Shown here one piece after another: positions 11,300-22,885 of a DNA stretch of 64,000 nucleotides (position 1 is its first letter; each line of letters opens with the position of its first letter). Under the pieces are notes generated by a model. That model did no database searches and had not been told where the DNA came from. It saw only the letters and a list, made by a program, of their open reading frames with translations. The stretch spans positions 62,001-126,000 of the forward strand of contig JASANG010002173.1 in assembly GCA_030248215.1 (NCBI GenBank), in the 5' to 3' direction. The position numbers were made by a program, and so were the translations under genes. Source of the stretch: Enoplolaimus lenunculus. Taxonomy: Eukaryota > Nematoda > Enoplea > Enoplida > Thoracostomopsidae.

Positions 11300-13029
11300 A
11301 ATACTAGTTAACGTGGTTGCAATTTTACCGTCGTTAACGTAGTTTTCAAGTTTTAGGAAATAATTGGCGCATATCTTAATGAAATAAAATCTCAGATTTT
11401 AAACTTTAGGTGTGAATAATTTAAGACCCAAATTTCTGAAAATATTTAGAAATTAAACTCTGGAATTTAAAACATTCATGCCAAGATTCTCTGCGCTAAC
11501 AAATAATTGTTTGAAATTTCAGAAACTGTTATTAAATATAAGACAATTTGCTTCAAAATAAGTATCTTAGGAGTCGCGTCTTAGGTTTTGATATATTAAC
11601 TAAACCGAATGCAACAACAAACTATTGCTGTCATTTGCTGAACTGGGTGAAACCGGATATTCGGTTCCGTTTCTGACGGAAATTCTGTTATATGATTTTG
11701 TGTTGAAAATTGCGATGTTAGCATTTTGAATATATTTAGTTTGAAGGAATATCAACAAAACAATTGATCTTCAGGGTAAGATGTTGGTCGTTCGTTCCGC
11801 ATTTTTTAACACAAATTTACAACGTGGGTAAAAGCCGCATACCGGAATTGTATTGACACTTAAAATAACATTTTTAGAACTTTTAAATTTGTTTATATAT
11901 ATCTAAAATATCCGTTTTCTGTTTCCGGTATTTTAAACATTCAAGTCATTTTTACTTATCATTTAATACTTGCACCTTGCTGAGTAATGTATTCTGTATT
12001 TTGGTTCATGTAACACAGTCAGTGCTGAAACGATCTGGAATGATGCCTAAATTACGTATCACGGTCGATCGAGCTAATTCAATGCGATTGTTTAGGAACG
12101 TATGTCAGGGGCACGGTAAAGCGGATACTAAAATAATTTAAATAGCGGAAACCGAAACAGAATACGGATATTAAAGATAAAACATTAAACGATGCTACGC
12201 GAGAAGGGTAAGAAAATTATGACGCCGGTATATCCGCGGGTAAAGAATCTCAAAGTGCGGCTAAAAATTTGTTAATCTTTACCCGCATAATATTTTCATA
12301 AGAAAGTTACTCCAGATAACAGTTTTTACCGTATGAGTGAAAAATAACTATCGAGTAACATCAATGGATTGTAATATTACACATTTGTATTGAACGAAGA
12401 TGAAAAAATAAGGGCAGGTAGAGCCGAGTCACGGTGAAGAAATTTTGAGCGATTATACTCGCGGGTAAGAAAATAAAATTTACGCAGGTAAAGCGCAGCG
12501 CGCGTTAAAAAATCTTAATCCACTTACACCTCTGATTGGAAGCATGCAAATATTCGCCTGAACGTCTAAGATTTTTATAAACCCGTATTTGTAGTAAATA
12601 TTTTGGATAAATTTCGTCATTTTTAGCTCAAGTCAAACAATTACAGCATATCTGCAATGAAAAATTGCGCGATGTATTCGCGATAACGGTAATGATGAGC
12701 ATAAAAATTGCACAATTTGCCAAATTTCTACAACGGAAACGGACATCGATATTTTCAGAAAACGAAAACTGATTAATCGGTTACACCCGGGTGAGATATG
12801 ATGATTGGTCACCAGCGGAGCCGGGACAACCCACCGTTTAGATTTTCGAGCATATTGTGATTTATTTTTCAAACATTCAACTAAAGGTCGCAAAATTAAA
12901 TGTTACATAAAAATGACTTAAACATCTCTTAAAACACTCAATATTTGTAAGAATCGATATCAGTGTTCTAGATCTTACTCGGCCAAGAAGTACATACACA
13001 TATTTAATACTACTCACCGTTCTTGTGAA

Positions 13030-13066
<37 letters not shown>

Positions 13067-14092
13067 GTTATTATTGTTATTATTATTATTATTAAAATAA
13101 TATAATTTCTCGTACAAACACATGCAAAATGTATATATGTGAATATATCACGAAGGGTAAAATAAAAAATACCAGAAGTAACGTAATTTTGAACATTTTG
13201 GTGATGTGTTTAGTATCCATGAGAAAATTGACGGTGTCCGTCTTTAACCTCACAGCATGTTTAAAACCGAAACTCATGCTAGTTCCGCTAGGAAACTCTC
13301 TGCATCATACAACAACTTTGTTTTTATTTGTGTTTTATAATTTAAATTGTTTCACAAACAAAAGTCGAAAAACATTTTATAAAACACAAAAAAACACGAC
13401 GGGCTGACAAAATGTGGTCAAAATTACGTAAAATGGTTTGTTATTAATAAAAAATTGATAATTGTTTTTACTGCTAAAATCGATTGTAAAATATACAACT
13501 GAACATATGGAAAAAATAGATAAAAATATGAGAAACACAAAGAGAAAATGATAGAATTGAAAGACAAATTTCAAACGTGGGCATGTATTCTTCGATATTT
13601 ATCGCGATTGTACAACAATTTAAGTATTTCGTTTTTGTCGGCGAGTTTCGGAATTTCGTCTTGAGACTGACATTGTTTTTTTGAGGTCAGGGATTCTGGA
13701 GAAGAGGGGAAGCGATTGAACTTCTTAAAAAACTTCAATTTTTTAGACGGCCTATGTTAGTTGTAAGGGCGTACCAACGAAGCCTAAACTTAAGCCTAAA
13801 CATACGTTTAAACCTAAACCTAACTCTATGCCTACCGGTCTCGAATTCCGCCAGTCTCTCTGCAGGCAGGGCTCACCGAGAATTTGGCACAAAAATGTTT
13901 TCATGTCTCGTTCGGTTCTTTTGCAAGCTGTGGTTTCCAATAGCCTAAGATCAGATACCCGTTTGTTATCAATACTTTTTGCTTCCTTTAAACATTGTTT
14001 TTAAATTAAAATCTATAAAATTTACGGATATATATCGAAGTGATAGTAGCGAACTTTTGCACGGACGACTTGATTCACCTGATGCAAAATTT
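11300..14092. other. Intergenic, fragments of CCGG-rich hAT-like repeats
   Basis: No gene is seen. Fragments with GGATATTCGGTTCCG, TTTCTGTTTCCGGTATTTT and AATCGGTTACACCC recur between about 11.64 and 12.79 kb and match the CAGGGTG-ended family described elsewhere. They look like nested, decayed copies. An ATT microsatellite lies at 13030-13098, and a short decayed CCTAAG run lies at 13780-13830. Confidence 0.5.
13030..13098. repeat. (ATT)n microsatellite
   Basis: The tract is a near-pure ATT trinucleotide repeat with two GTT interruptions. Confidence 0.9.
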
Positions 14093-14288
14093 AGCAAATG
14101 TAAAGATCAGGGATGGAACATTTTTCTGTGGGACTGCAATAGAGCAAGTTAAAGCTTTGTACTATTTTTTTTGCTTAAGCTTAGGCTTAAGCTCAGCTAT
14201 AAACTCACTCTTGCGTCAGGCTTTAGCTTAGGTTTAGGCTCAAGGTTATCCCTATACTACTGTTACGGCCCTATTCTATACAATGGCC
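14093..14288 (+). mobile_element. TTAGGC-array MITE, subfamily A
   Basis: The left end AATGTAAAGATCAGGGATGG leads to TCTGTGGGACTGCAATAGAG, then degenerate TTAGGC units, and a right end TTCTATACAATGGCC. The flanking octamers CAAAATTT and TAAAATTT match at 7 of 8 positions. Confidence 0.75.
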
Positions 14289-14380
14289 TAAAATTTTAAC
14301 AATTGCCTCGTTGGTTTATTTTGCAACCTTTGTTAATCCGAAAATGTACATCTTTTATATGTTTGTGACCTCAATTTAGT

Positions 14381-14740
14381 GTAATGATCTAATAAGCGAG
14401 GAGACAGATATGTATTTTGCCTCACCATTGCTACCTTTCGCTGTTATTCGGTTACGGACTGTTATTTGTTTTTAATTCGTCCCAGTTGAACCCGACATGT
14501 TTCGTTTTTATACTCTTTTTTGGACAGAATTGACTCCGTTAATGTTTTCTTTTCAGATTTAATAAAACTTATGTGGGTTGTCTGAGAGCCCGATACATAC
14601 CTTAATAGTCTAGGTCAGTCTTCGCATTAGCCTCGTATACGGACTCTAATTAGGGGCACAATCTCCTGTTGTTTGGGAGTCGAAATGGGAGCCTCTTGCC
14701 TCTTTTTACTTCTTACCCTCTTATTTGGGTTATCAAGTAC
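14381..14740. mobile_element. GTAGTGACCCGAATAAGAGG-family element (decayed)
   Basis: GTAATGATCTAATAAGCGAGG at the left, CTGTTATTCGGTTACGGACT inside, GGGAGTCGAAATGGG and CCCTCTTATTTGGGTTATC at the right all correspond to the copy at 10.9-11.3 kb. Confidence 0.6.
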
Positions 14741-15018
14741 CAGACACAGTGCTGCTTTAAACGATGTCACGACAATTTGACGAACGACAACTTGCCTACC
14801 CACAACTTGCAATCCGAAATTTCATCAACTTGACAGTTGGTCGCCCCGAAACGTACTGTTTTAACCACGATTTTCGCTGAAATATAAGAAAATACCAGTT
14901 AATATTTGGAATTTTATTGTCATATGTTGTTAATTTAGCACAAATTAATGAAATTTTAATTCGTTTGGTTATATTGGGCAGAAACTTTTGACTCATTTGC
15001 GTGCAGTATTGAACATTC

Positions 15019-15209
15019 GGCACATGTTACTTTAAGGGGCGTAAAGGTTCCTGGTGGGTCTATAAAAGAGTGGGTTTAGATTCTAGATTACAATTTTTTG
15101 CTTAGGCTTAGGCTTAGGCTTAGACTTAGGAACTCATTTTGGCAATGTTTAGGCTTAGGCTTAGGAATACGCTTAATCTACTGTTACGCCACTAAAAGTA
15201 ACATTGACC
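15019..15209 (+). mobile_element. TTAGGC-array MITE, subfamily B
   Basis: The left end CATGTTACTTTAAGGGGCG and right end TTACGCCACTAAAAGTAAC, then ATTGACC, are inverted repeats. The core holds about seven TTAGGC-like units after GATTACAATTTTTTGC. The flanking octamers GAACATTC and GAATATTC match at 7 of 8 positions, an 8-bp target duplication. Confidence 0.82.
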
Positions 15210-15581
15210 GAATATTCGATGAAGAACGCAACGATTCCTCAACGGAACTGCCGTGCTGAACAGTATACGATGCAAATGGTTTATCTAAAGCTTAAAATAT
15301 GTTATATAACTAAATATTTGACAAATATAGCTAGTTCATCATTCAAATATTTAAAAAATTTTGCGTCTTCAGCGCAATTGGTCAATCCTGATACTGAGAA
15401 AAATTAGCTGCAAAACCTCTTCAAACGTTTAAAATATCCGCTACCAAAACATGTGTTTATCCACCGGAAAATTATGGTTCCGCCACTGCAGGTTTAATCA
15501 GCCGAGCAAAATATAAGGCAATTGATTTTGACCAAAATATGCTTCCGAAAGAGTGTACAACTATAATACCCTCATGATTTT

Positions 15582-15744
15582 GGCCCATGTAAATGATCAG
15601 GGGCGGAAAGTTTTTCTATGGGACTAGAAAAAAGAAAGCTTTAAGGCTTAGGAATATGCTTATTTTTACACTTAGGCTTAGGCTTAGGTTTAGGCTTAGG
15701 AGTATGCTTATAATACTGTTCCGGCCCGGTTTGTTACATTGACC
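15582..15744 (+). mobile_element. TTAGGC-array MITE, subfamily A
   Basis: The left end GGCCCATGTAAATGATCAGG and right end TGTTACATTGACC flank a core with about six TTAGGC units. The flanking octamers ATGATTTT and ATGATTAT match at 7 of 8 positions. Confidence 0.82.
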
Positions 15745-15931
15745 ATGATTATAAATCCCGTGCCGAAATTTCCAGAGGAAAAAAGATAAACACTCTTTAG
15801 CAGGCTTTAGAATAATCTTCTGTCTACACAATACAGTATCGTGTCAGTGACTAAAACAATTGTTTTTCTAAGACACAAAGTAGCATGAAGAAAAATTATT
15901 TTTGAGTTAAGCCTACAATGATCCTCCTATA

Positions 15932-16159
15932 CAGCAAAAGAAATGTGAGTTAAATTGACTCTCTCCGAAATACGCTCTACTGGACTACACAAACTGAGTC
16001 AAATTCGACTCCGTCCGAGTCAAATTCGACTCCGCAAGAGTCAAACGTGCGACTCAGTGCGTCGAATTTGACTCGGGCAGAGTCGAATTTGACTCATTTG
16101 GCGTAGTCTCGTAGAGCCTATTTCGAAGAGAGTCAATTTGATTCACCGTTTTCGCAGTG
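15932..16159. mobile_element. Palindromic GAGTC element
   Basis: The copy is bounded by TA on both sides and ends TTCGCAGTG. Inside are repeated GAGTCAAATTCGACTC units and the landmark CTACACAAACTGAGTC. Confidence 0.75.
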
Positions 16160-16759
16160 TAAAATTTGGCTTTAAACCGATCTTTTAATATTTGCGCTCG
16201 TTTTTATTCTTCCTATACCAAATGTTGTGAGCGTGCAGCAGTTGTTTTTGACCATTTTTGATGTTATTCAAAGTGCTGTTGTAATAGAATTTCAAAAGGT
16301 TAAGCCTATAAAATTAAGTAGAAAAATATTTTATAAAATGACCTGAAACGTTATTTATTGTTTTGAACAGAAATAATCCCAATATGTAGGCGTACCAGGT
16401 CTTATTATTGGGTCATTCGTAGTTTAATTCATTTAAATTTGTACACAGACACCATGTAAAGTTTGTAATTATAAAAAACAATGGTGGTGAAATTTGTAGC
16501 TGCATTGACGACAATAGTAAAAACCTATTTGTAGTGCCCGCGACTGTAAATCAGTAAACATAAGGGTGGCGTCATACTTTACTGTGCCACAACCGCCACA
16601 CGTCACCGTACGCCGCTATGATTTGCTAACAAAAATATTGGCAAAATCTATTTCGTGGGATTTTTAATAAAAAATGTTTTACTCAGCGAGTACAGAGCAT
16701 CCCTAACTGAGCAATCATTTTTGTTGAAGCTTTGAACATGATTTAATAGTAAAAAGTTA

Positions 16760-17034
16760 TGCGCTATTCACACGCGCAAGTTTTTGCTGCGAGAACATGC
16801 AGCTGCAACTTGCACTTGCAAGTTCTGTCCAAAATCCCGTTCGAAATCTTTGCAGCTGCAAATAATTTGTTAAAAATTATAGCTAAGAATTTAGTTCACA
16901 TGTGTGAATAACCATGCAAGTTCATTGAATTTATTGCAGCCGCTTTCCCATTGGCTGATAAAAAATGATTGTTCTACGTGCAATTTGTAGCGGCAAGTTC
17001 TCGCAGCAAAAAAATTGCACGTGTGAATAGGGCC
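16760..17034. mobile_element. CTATTCACACG inverted-repeat element
   Basis: The left end GCGCTATTCACACGCGCAAG then TTGCTGCGAGAAC is mirrored at the right by GTTCTCGCAGC then TTGCACGTGTGAATAGGGC. It is about 275 bp with no coding capacity. The related fragment lies at about 4.9 kb. Confidence 0.75.
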
Positions 17035-17379
17035 TTAAGCAAATTATATATCATTCGACGCAGCTTGCAAAGACGGATCAATAATTGTTCAATTTTTCAC
17101 AATTAAACCGTTTACAATATGCGAGCTTGTCTTGTCTGCAGAAGTTGACAATAATATTTCAACAAACAAAACAACAGTTTTGTCATTTTCAGAGTATTTT
17201 AGCATAATATAACACGTTACTGAACTCTCAAACAAGCCTCAAAAACAGCTAATACATAATGTAATTTATAGCTAATTTGATAACGAATTCATAGTTTAAT
17301 TTTGACGATCTCATAGTCCATAAAATCTCAAAACACTTTGTATGGTTTGGTGTCAAATCACAGCGAAACTGACACAACA

Positions 17380-20300
17380 ATGAGAACTTGTATGCTTAAT
17401 ACAGCTATCTTATTTGTGCCCGTTGTAATTCTACTTAAATTCAACTATAGTTTGTGTCAATTTGGTTTGCTGGGTGGTGCTCCGGCCGGTGCACCCCTAT
17501 CACCAAGCGGAAGCAGTTTGCTCGCAGCAAACGCTCTCACAAGTTCACTAGGTGGTCCTTTAGGGGGTTTAGGGGCGCTCGGTGGTTTAACCGGAGGTCT
17601 TGGCGGCTTTGGTCTTGGAGGGTTTGGCGCTCCAGCGGCACATGCCACAGGCGGTGGATATCATCATCCTGAACCAACCGGATACGGGTATGGCGGCAGT
17701 TCCGGACACGGAGACGGGATATCGAATGATGATTTGATTGCTTTGCTTGCGTTACTTTCAAGTATTAATGCGCCTGATTCGACACCGCCGCCGCTGCGTA
17801 CGTTTGTTGTCGTGTTTTTGTTTTTTAAATTGCTTAAAATTATAAATTCAAAATTCCAGGTTTGCATTTTAGAAAAATTTATGAATTTGAGATTTTAAAT
17901 TAATAGTTTTGAATTTTGCCGAATTTTCTTCCATTTATACACCAAATTTTTTGTATGTTAATTCTAGTCGAAATTATTAGTTATAAAATTTAGACTAAGT
18001 TTCAGGGTGCAATTTCACCTGCGAAAGCAGAGTCTAAATTTCATGATGTAAAAATTCAGGTGTGAATTTTCGGATGTGAACTTCAATTTTAGTTTGTTGT
18101 TGCTCGAATTTTAATTCCAGTTTTCAACTGTACAATTTTGTCTAAATTTTCGAAGATAATTTTCGGTCCAAATCGAAAAGCGAATTTTTCCACTTTCTCC
18201 AAGACACATTTTAGACCAAACTCTTATTTGTAAAGTTTAGACACACATTCCCGCATGCAAATATTTACATACATACTTTTACATACACATATGCACATTT
18301 TTATTAGGAAATATAAATTACAACTGGCCTTTGTTAGAATTTTATCTAAAAGTTTGCGGCCGTCAATAAAACAGTATTTAAATTTTAGCACAAAGTCCTG
18401 GATGCAAATCCTAGGTCAAGCTTTAGGTTTCGTGTATTTTAGCCGATATCCCTGGATGTGATGACCAGCAAGCAATGTGTGAATCGTGGACAATTTTGGG
18501 CGAATGCCAATCGAACCCGTTGTACATGCTACAAAATTGCCCTGAATCGTGCGGCCTTTGTTTGGCGCTGTTGTATATGGCACGACCGTGTGGCGCCGGC
18601 CTACGACAACCTGTGGGACCGCTAACGCCACAGGTTCCGTTTGGTTTTGGAGACACCGGTAAAGTTTTTACTTAACCCTTCTTCGCATAATTGTTTTCTT
18701 ACATATTATCTAATTTCAAGCCAGGATTCGAATCGCAGTCTCAACACTTGTGGGATACGTTTGTCATCCCTATTTAGCTTTAGGAGCACGACACGTCGGT
18801 CCGAGGATGCTGTTGCGTCAGTCCTGATTTTCTACTGTGCACACGCGTAAAGCGTTAATCAGTACACATTGTGTATTAACTCACATGTATAGTTTGCACA
18901 AAGTTGCTCGTACTATACTCTGTGTTAATGGCTCGTATTCTCAAATGTGTATAGCACTTATCACCAGTTGGTATTAGGTCTTGTAACTTTTGAACTAGTA
19001 AATGTTGATGCTTCAAATTTGGCACATTCGTTGCATTTGATTTGTTCTACTTCTGTACTAATTTTGTGTTTAAAACAACTGCAATTATCAGTGAGTTTGA
19101 AAACCTATTACTAACTGGCCATAGTTGCTATGCATATTTTAGAATCTGGGTCATGGATAAAAGTTGTTCCAAAGAGACCCTTGTAAAGATCAGGGTGGAA
19201 CGTTTTTCTGTGGGACTAGAAAAGAGTAAGCTAAAGCTTTAAATTATTTTTGCTAGGCTTAGGCTTAGGCTTAGGAATATGCTCATTCTTACGCTTAGGC
19301 TTAGGCTTAGGCTACGCCTTAGGCTTAAGAATATGCTTATAATATTGTTCCGCCCCTGTTCTTTAGATTGGCCCAAAAGGTAACAAAATCTGGTGGTGAA
19401 AACTTAATTGACGACTTAATAAATTTAACGGTTTTTGAGTGAGTTAAAAATGAACAATTTTTAATGAAGTCAGAATGAGTAAATTTTTTTGAAAAATTGA
19501 ATAACTTTATGATACAGCCATTTTTAACAAATCGCGCTAATGAAACAATAAAACGGTTTTTTGTTTTAATTTTATCAATAGTGCATGATACAATAGTGTG
19601 CAACTCTTGGCGTTCCGCATGGTACACAAAATGTACCACCGGATGTTACGTTTTGGCCGACCCCCCTTGTTTGGAGAGGGTTAGCTATCACATAAATACC
19701 CCTAAATTAAACTATAACGGGAGCATGTTTGACGCTGCATACATAAAGTGCCATGGTTCGCACCGGTTCTACCCCCATCTAAACAAAGGGGGGTAGGGCA
19801 AAAACGCAACGCGTGTCGGGTACATTGTTTTCGACACAGAATGCTTTTTAAACGTTTCTCGCATAAATATTTTCGGCTTGGTCGCACATCTAATTTCAAG
19901 CTGAGGTTCGAACTAAAGACGGGCAGTACCAGAATAGAAGGCATATGCCAGAATTTGTTAATCAGGTTCAGAATTGTACTTTTACATAAGTCTGTGACAA
20001 GAGTAGGAGCGTGCACAATGGGAGACAGCAGAATTTGGAGAGTTAAAGACTGGGAAGTTGATACTTCGGATTAGGCCTAGGCTTATGCTTAGGATTAGGC
20101 CTACGCTTAAAAATAGACTTTAATTTAGGCTTAGGCTTAGGTTAAGCTTAGGATTAGGCTTTCAGGCAGGCCTTCTATTCGTTTATATGGGCCATTTCAT
20201 GGAATATCGGTAACTGAACCGTCTTCTTGCAGTTTATTGTTGGGCTTTGAAGTTTCAATAGATCACGATGTGCCTAGAAATTGGGGTTGATTAGAGCTGA

Positions 20301-21004
20301 TTTCATGAAAGAGAACGAAATAACATCTGTTTTACGCATTGTTCTGGCTAATCCGCCACAAAGCCAAGCATGTTACTAGCAGAGACGGTATGTGCGCCCC
20401 CTTTACGAACATTTCCCTGACCCAGCTGATAAATGGCCTCTTACGAACATCTTCGCCCTCCCAGGCCGAAAAATATATTGACAGCAGTGAAAAATAAGTG
20501 TCCCCGTGTAAAATTCGTGGTTGACCCAGCTGAAAAATGGCCTCTTACGAACATCTTCGCCCTCCCAGGCCGAAAAATATGTTAACAGCAGTTAAAAATA
20601 TGTCTCCCCGCGTAAAATTCGTGGCTGCGGGCAACCGAGAATTTTTCCATAATAAGACTGCAACCCCCAGCAGGTTAAATATTAATATTTTTCCATAATG
20701 CAATGCAATTAATAGAAAAATATTAATATTTAACCTGCTGGGGGTTGCAGTCTTTCTGACTGACCTCCGTTTCCTGCTGCTACGCTCCAGAAAATTTTGC
20801 AAGCCGATGCTGGAAAACATTTTTCTAGCTCTGTGCTACGTAGTTTTAGATCATCATTCTGGCGAATACGGCGTTGCTGAAACTGGATACGGTCACCACC
20901 ATAATGTCGGCTATGGACACCATATGCCAGGTATTACAGAACCCATTTATACTGTCAATTTTGTATCGTTCAAAATTTGCCGATCGCTTTTAAATAGTCG
21001 TTGA
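17380..21004 (+). CDS. Secreted Gly-rich, ShKT and His/Gly/Tyr-rich protein
   Basis: Exons 17380-17797, 18443-18658 and 20850 to about 21004 join in phase at each junction. The protein opens with a signal peptide (MRTCMLNTAILF, a hydrophobic VVILLKF, then SLC). A Gly/Leu/Ala-rich low-complexity stretch follows (LGGPLGGLGALGGLTGG), and then a complete six-cysteine ShKT module with CDDQQAMCESW, GECQSNPLYMLQNC and CGLC. The third exon adds GYGHHHNVGYGHHMP. The tail resembles structural or cuticle-associated Gly/Tyr/His-rich segments and the ShKT module marks it as extracellular. The end is uncertain: the third exon either reads through to the TGA at 21002-21004 or is spliced at the GT after 20930, and no nearby AATAAA settles it. 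The introns hold two TTAGGC MITEs, a CCAGTTGGTAATAGG element and a 39-bp hairpin. Confidence 0.75.
18673..18900 (-). mobile_element. Decayed TTAA/tRNA-like element
   Basis: The left end TTAACCCTTCTTCGCAT resembles the TTAACCCTTTCTCAC terminus. On the minus strand a tRNA-like region carries AGCTAAATAGG and GACTGCGATTCGAATCC, the latter being a good box B. The right end has decayed. Confidence 0.45.
18931..19152 (+). mobile_element. CCAGTTGGTAATAGG-family MITE
   Basis: Left GTATTCTCAAATGTGTATAG and TCACCAGTTGGTATTAGG are mirrored at the right by CCTATTACTAACTGGCC and TGCATATTTTAGAATCTGGG. Other copies lie at about 32.05, 56.35 and 62.94 kb. This copy sits in an intron of the ShKT gene. Confidence 0.7.
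19176..19373 (+). mobile_element. TTAGGC-array MITE, subfamily A
   Basis: TTGTAAAGATCAGGGTGGAAC, TTTTCTGTGGGACTAGAA and ATTGTTCCGCCCCTGTTC give A-type ends around about nine TTAGGC units in two blocks separated by AATATGCTCATTCTTACGC. It is intronic in the ShKT gene. Confidence 0.8.
20067..20193 (+). mobile_element. Decayed TTAGGC-array MITE
   Basis: TTAGGC and TTAGGATTAGG units run for about 90 bp and end near TTTATATGGGCC. The left end is lost. Confidence 0.5.
20419..20626 (+). repeat. Tandem duplication, two units of 104 bp
   Basis: Two adjacent copies begin ACCCAGCTGA(T/A)AAATGG and end AAATTCGTGG, and differ at only a few positions. They lie just upstream of the third exon of the ShKT gene. 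Confidence 0.85.
20654..20754. repeat. Perfect 39-bp inverted repeat (hairpin)
   Basis: Arms 20654-20692 (beginning AAGACTGCAACCCCCAGCAG) and 20716-20754 are exact reverse complements, separated by 23 bp. The hairpin ends about 95 bp before the third exon of the ShKT gene, so it would be present in the unspliced transcript. Confidence 0.92.
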
Positions 21005-21974
21005 GGTAGGGTCAACGGAAAATTCTCGTTGTGGTAGGGTCAGCGACCTCTCGTTAGTTAGCACTGGGCTAGGACACATTTTGTGGCCAGGCCAAATTTT
21101 ATGATGTGAACGCCAAATAGTACCGTTGAACTTAGCGCATCAAGATGTAAAAAGTATGACACAGTTCACTGTATGTATTTCAAAGGCGGTCAATATTCGT
21201 TGCCCCAAGATGATTCAATTCGTTATTTCCACCACGGGGGCTTTCGCCCAATTTATTTCCTCCCTGCGGCCCCCCCTTCTAAAGAAAGCCCCCATCATAG
21301 GGACACGGTAGTGTCTCCTATAATATGTTTCGTGCAAGTTTATTGCTAGACACTTTTTTGATTTTAAAACCATAGCTGTGAGGATTGCAAAAAAATTTTT
21401 GCACCTAAATATGTGTAAGGATGCGCCACATACATGCTGAAAGTTTCGTGTCTTTACTTTACTTGCACGTCTTGAAATTTAATAAAAACCGACGAACTTT
21501 ACGCAAAAACTTCGGCGATTTTGAGTCAGAATACGGTTTTTACGCAACACGAAGGAACAGACAAGTAAAGAGAAACGCTAAATTTAGTATGTATAGGCCG
21601 TTTACCTGTTCATGACCCCGCAATGAATTCTTCAATTTTAAGCTGCAACTTCAACCAAAAACTGGTGAATCTTTTTTCCGAAGAAACGTATTTGTGCACG
21701 AGTGTTTGAAATAACTACAGAATGCAGCCGCTATATACTTCGGCAAAATAAACAACAGATTACAGTGTATAGAATAGCTTATTAATTGTTCACAGATGAT
21801 TTTTAATTCTAAAATATTTAAAGTGCAATCATTCATGACGATAGCTCAAAATTCGTTATCGTATTGTAATAATGTAACAACATAGCTAGTATATTGCAAA
21901 TGGAACAGGAGCACGTGAAAGTTTAAAATCGATGGCCCATGTGTGGTTTCATATATTGATTTATTTTTGTGACT
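21005..21974. other. Intergenic stretch, nothing recognised
   Basis: I found no convincing exon, RNA or repeat here. It separates the ShKT gene from the small membrane-protein frame. Confidence 0.4.
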
Positions 21975-22211
21975 ATGCTTTCCGGCAAAATGAAAGATGC
22001 TAAAAACAGTGAATTGTACAACAAAATGGCTAAATCGCGAGAATATATTCTTCAAAGGCTTGTCGACATTCGTCATGGGCAACAGTTAGCCGACTCTAAG
22101 GAAGCGGAAGCTCAAGTGGGTTTTCCAGTTATGTATTTAACAGTTTTTGTTGTCAGCGTCATAAGTTTTAGTGCGTTAACAATGACGTATTATACCGTGT
22201 TTTTGCCATAG
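21975..22211 (+). CDS. Possible small single-pass membrane protein
   Basis: An ATG at 21975 opens 78 residues to a TAG. The N-terminal half is hydrophilic and charged (MKDAKNSELYNKMAKSREY, then a helix with LQRLVDIRHGQ). The C-terminal half is a long hydrophobic segment (VMYLTVFVVSVISF, then ALTMTYYTVFLP), so a tail-anchored or type II membrane protein is suggested. The codon and residue pattern looks coding, unlike the surrounding A/T-rich frames. I do not recognise the family. It could also be the terminal exon of a spliced gene. It is not in frame with the spartin exons downstream because of its stop. Confidence 0.4.
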   Translation: MLSGKMKDAKNSELYNKMAKSREYILQRLVDIRHGQQLADSKEAEAQVGFPVMYLTVFVVSVISFSALTMTYYTVFLP

Positions 22212-22696
22212 GGGAATTTTTGTAGCATCTAGAACCTAATATGGTATATAAGGTTTGCCTTTGTTTGTATATTACGTTTAATTGCAAGAATTAACCTGCG
22301 GATGTTTCAAATTTGTATTTCACGTTCGTAGATGCGGATGCCTTCCTGTTCTCGTTTCCAAGCGTTAAAATTTGTTCGCGGTGAATTCAGACGTCGAGTT
22401 GCAGGCTAATTATTCCGGAATTATAAAATATTGGAATCATAAAGTGGAAAAATACCGAAACCTGAACCGGATCAAGGAAACGAAAAGTACTTGTTACGAA
22501 AAAATTCATTTGAAAGCTATTTTATCGCTTTTAATGGTTCAGATTGCCAAAATCCGGAAACAAATGCAGTAGCTGGGAAACGTATGATAAATTAAGGAGT
22601 GTAACACAAATTGAAAATTATGGCAATAAACACGCTCAGACAGTTTTAGAAAAATAAGTATAAAAGAATAATATGCCAATTTTTGTTAAATTTTTG

Positions 22697-22885
22697 GGCC
22701 ATGTTACTTTAAGGAGCGTCCAGGTTTCTGGTGGGTACATAAAGAGTAGGTTTAGATTCTAGATTACATTTTTTGCTTAGGCTTAGACGCAGGCTTAGGA
22801 ACATAAAATTTGCAATGCTTAGGCTTAGTCTTAGAGTTCGAAATACGCTTAATCTACTGTTACGCCCCTTAAAGTAACATTGGCC
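22697..22885 (+). mobile_element. TTAGGC-array MITE, subfamily B with perfect 8-bp duplication
   Basis: GGCCATGTTACTTTAAGGAGC at the left mirrors GCCCCTTAAAGTAACATTGGCC at the right. The octamer AATTTTTG occurs exactly on both sides (22689-22696 and 22886-22893). The core has TTAGGC units after GATTACATTTTTTGC. Confidence 0.9.

Noticed and set aside
17454-17867. Overlapping Pro-, Arg- or Trp-rich frames across the Gly-rich exon
   Set aside because: They are shadows of the Gly-rich reading frame, which alone has a signal peptide and joins in phase to the ShKT exon.
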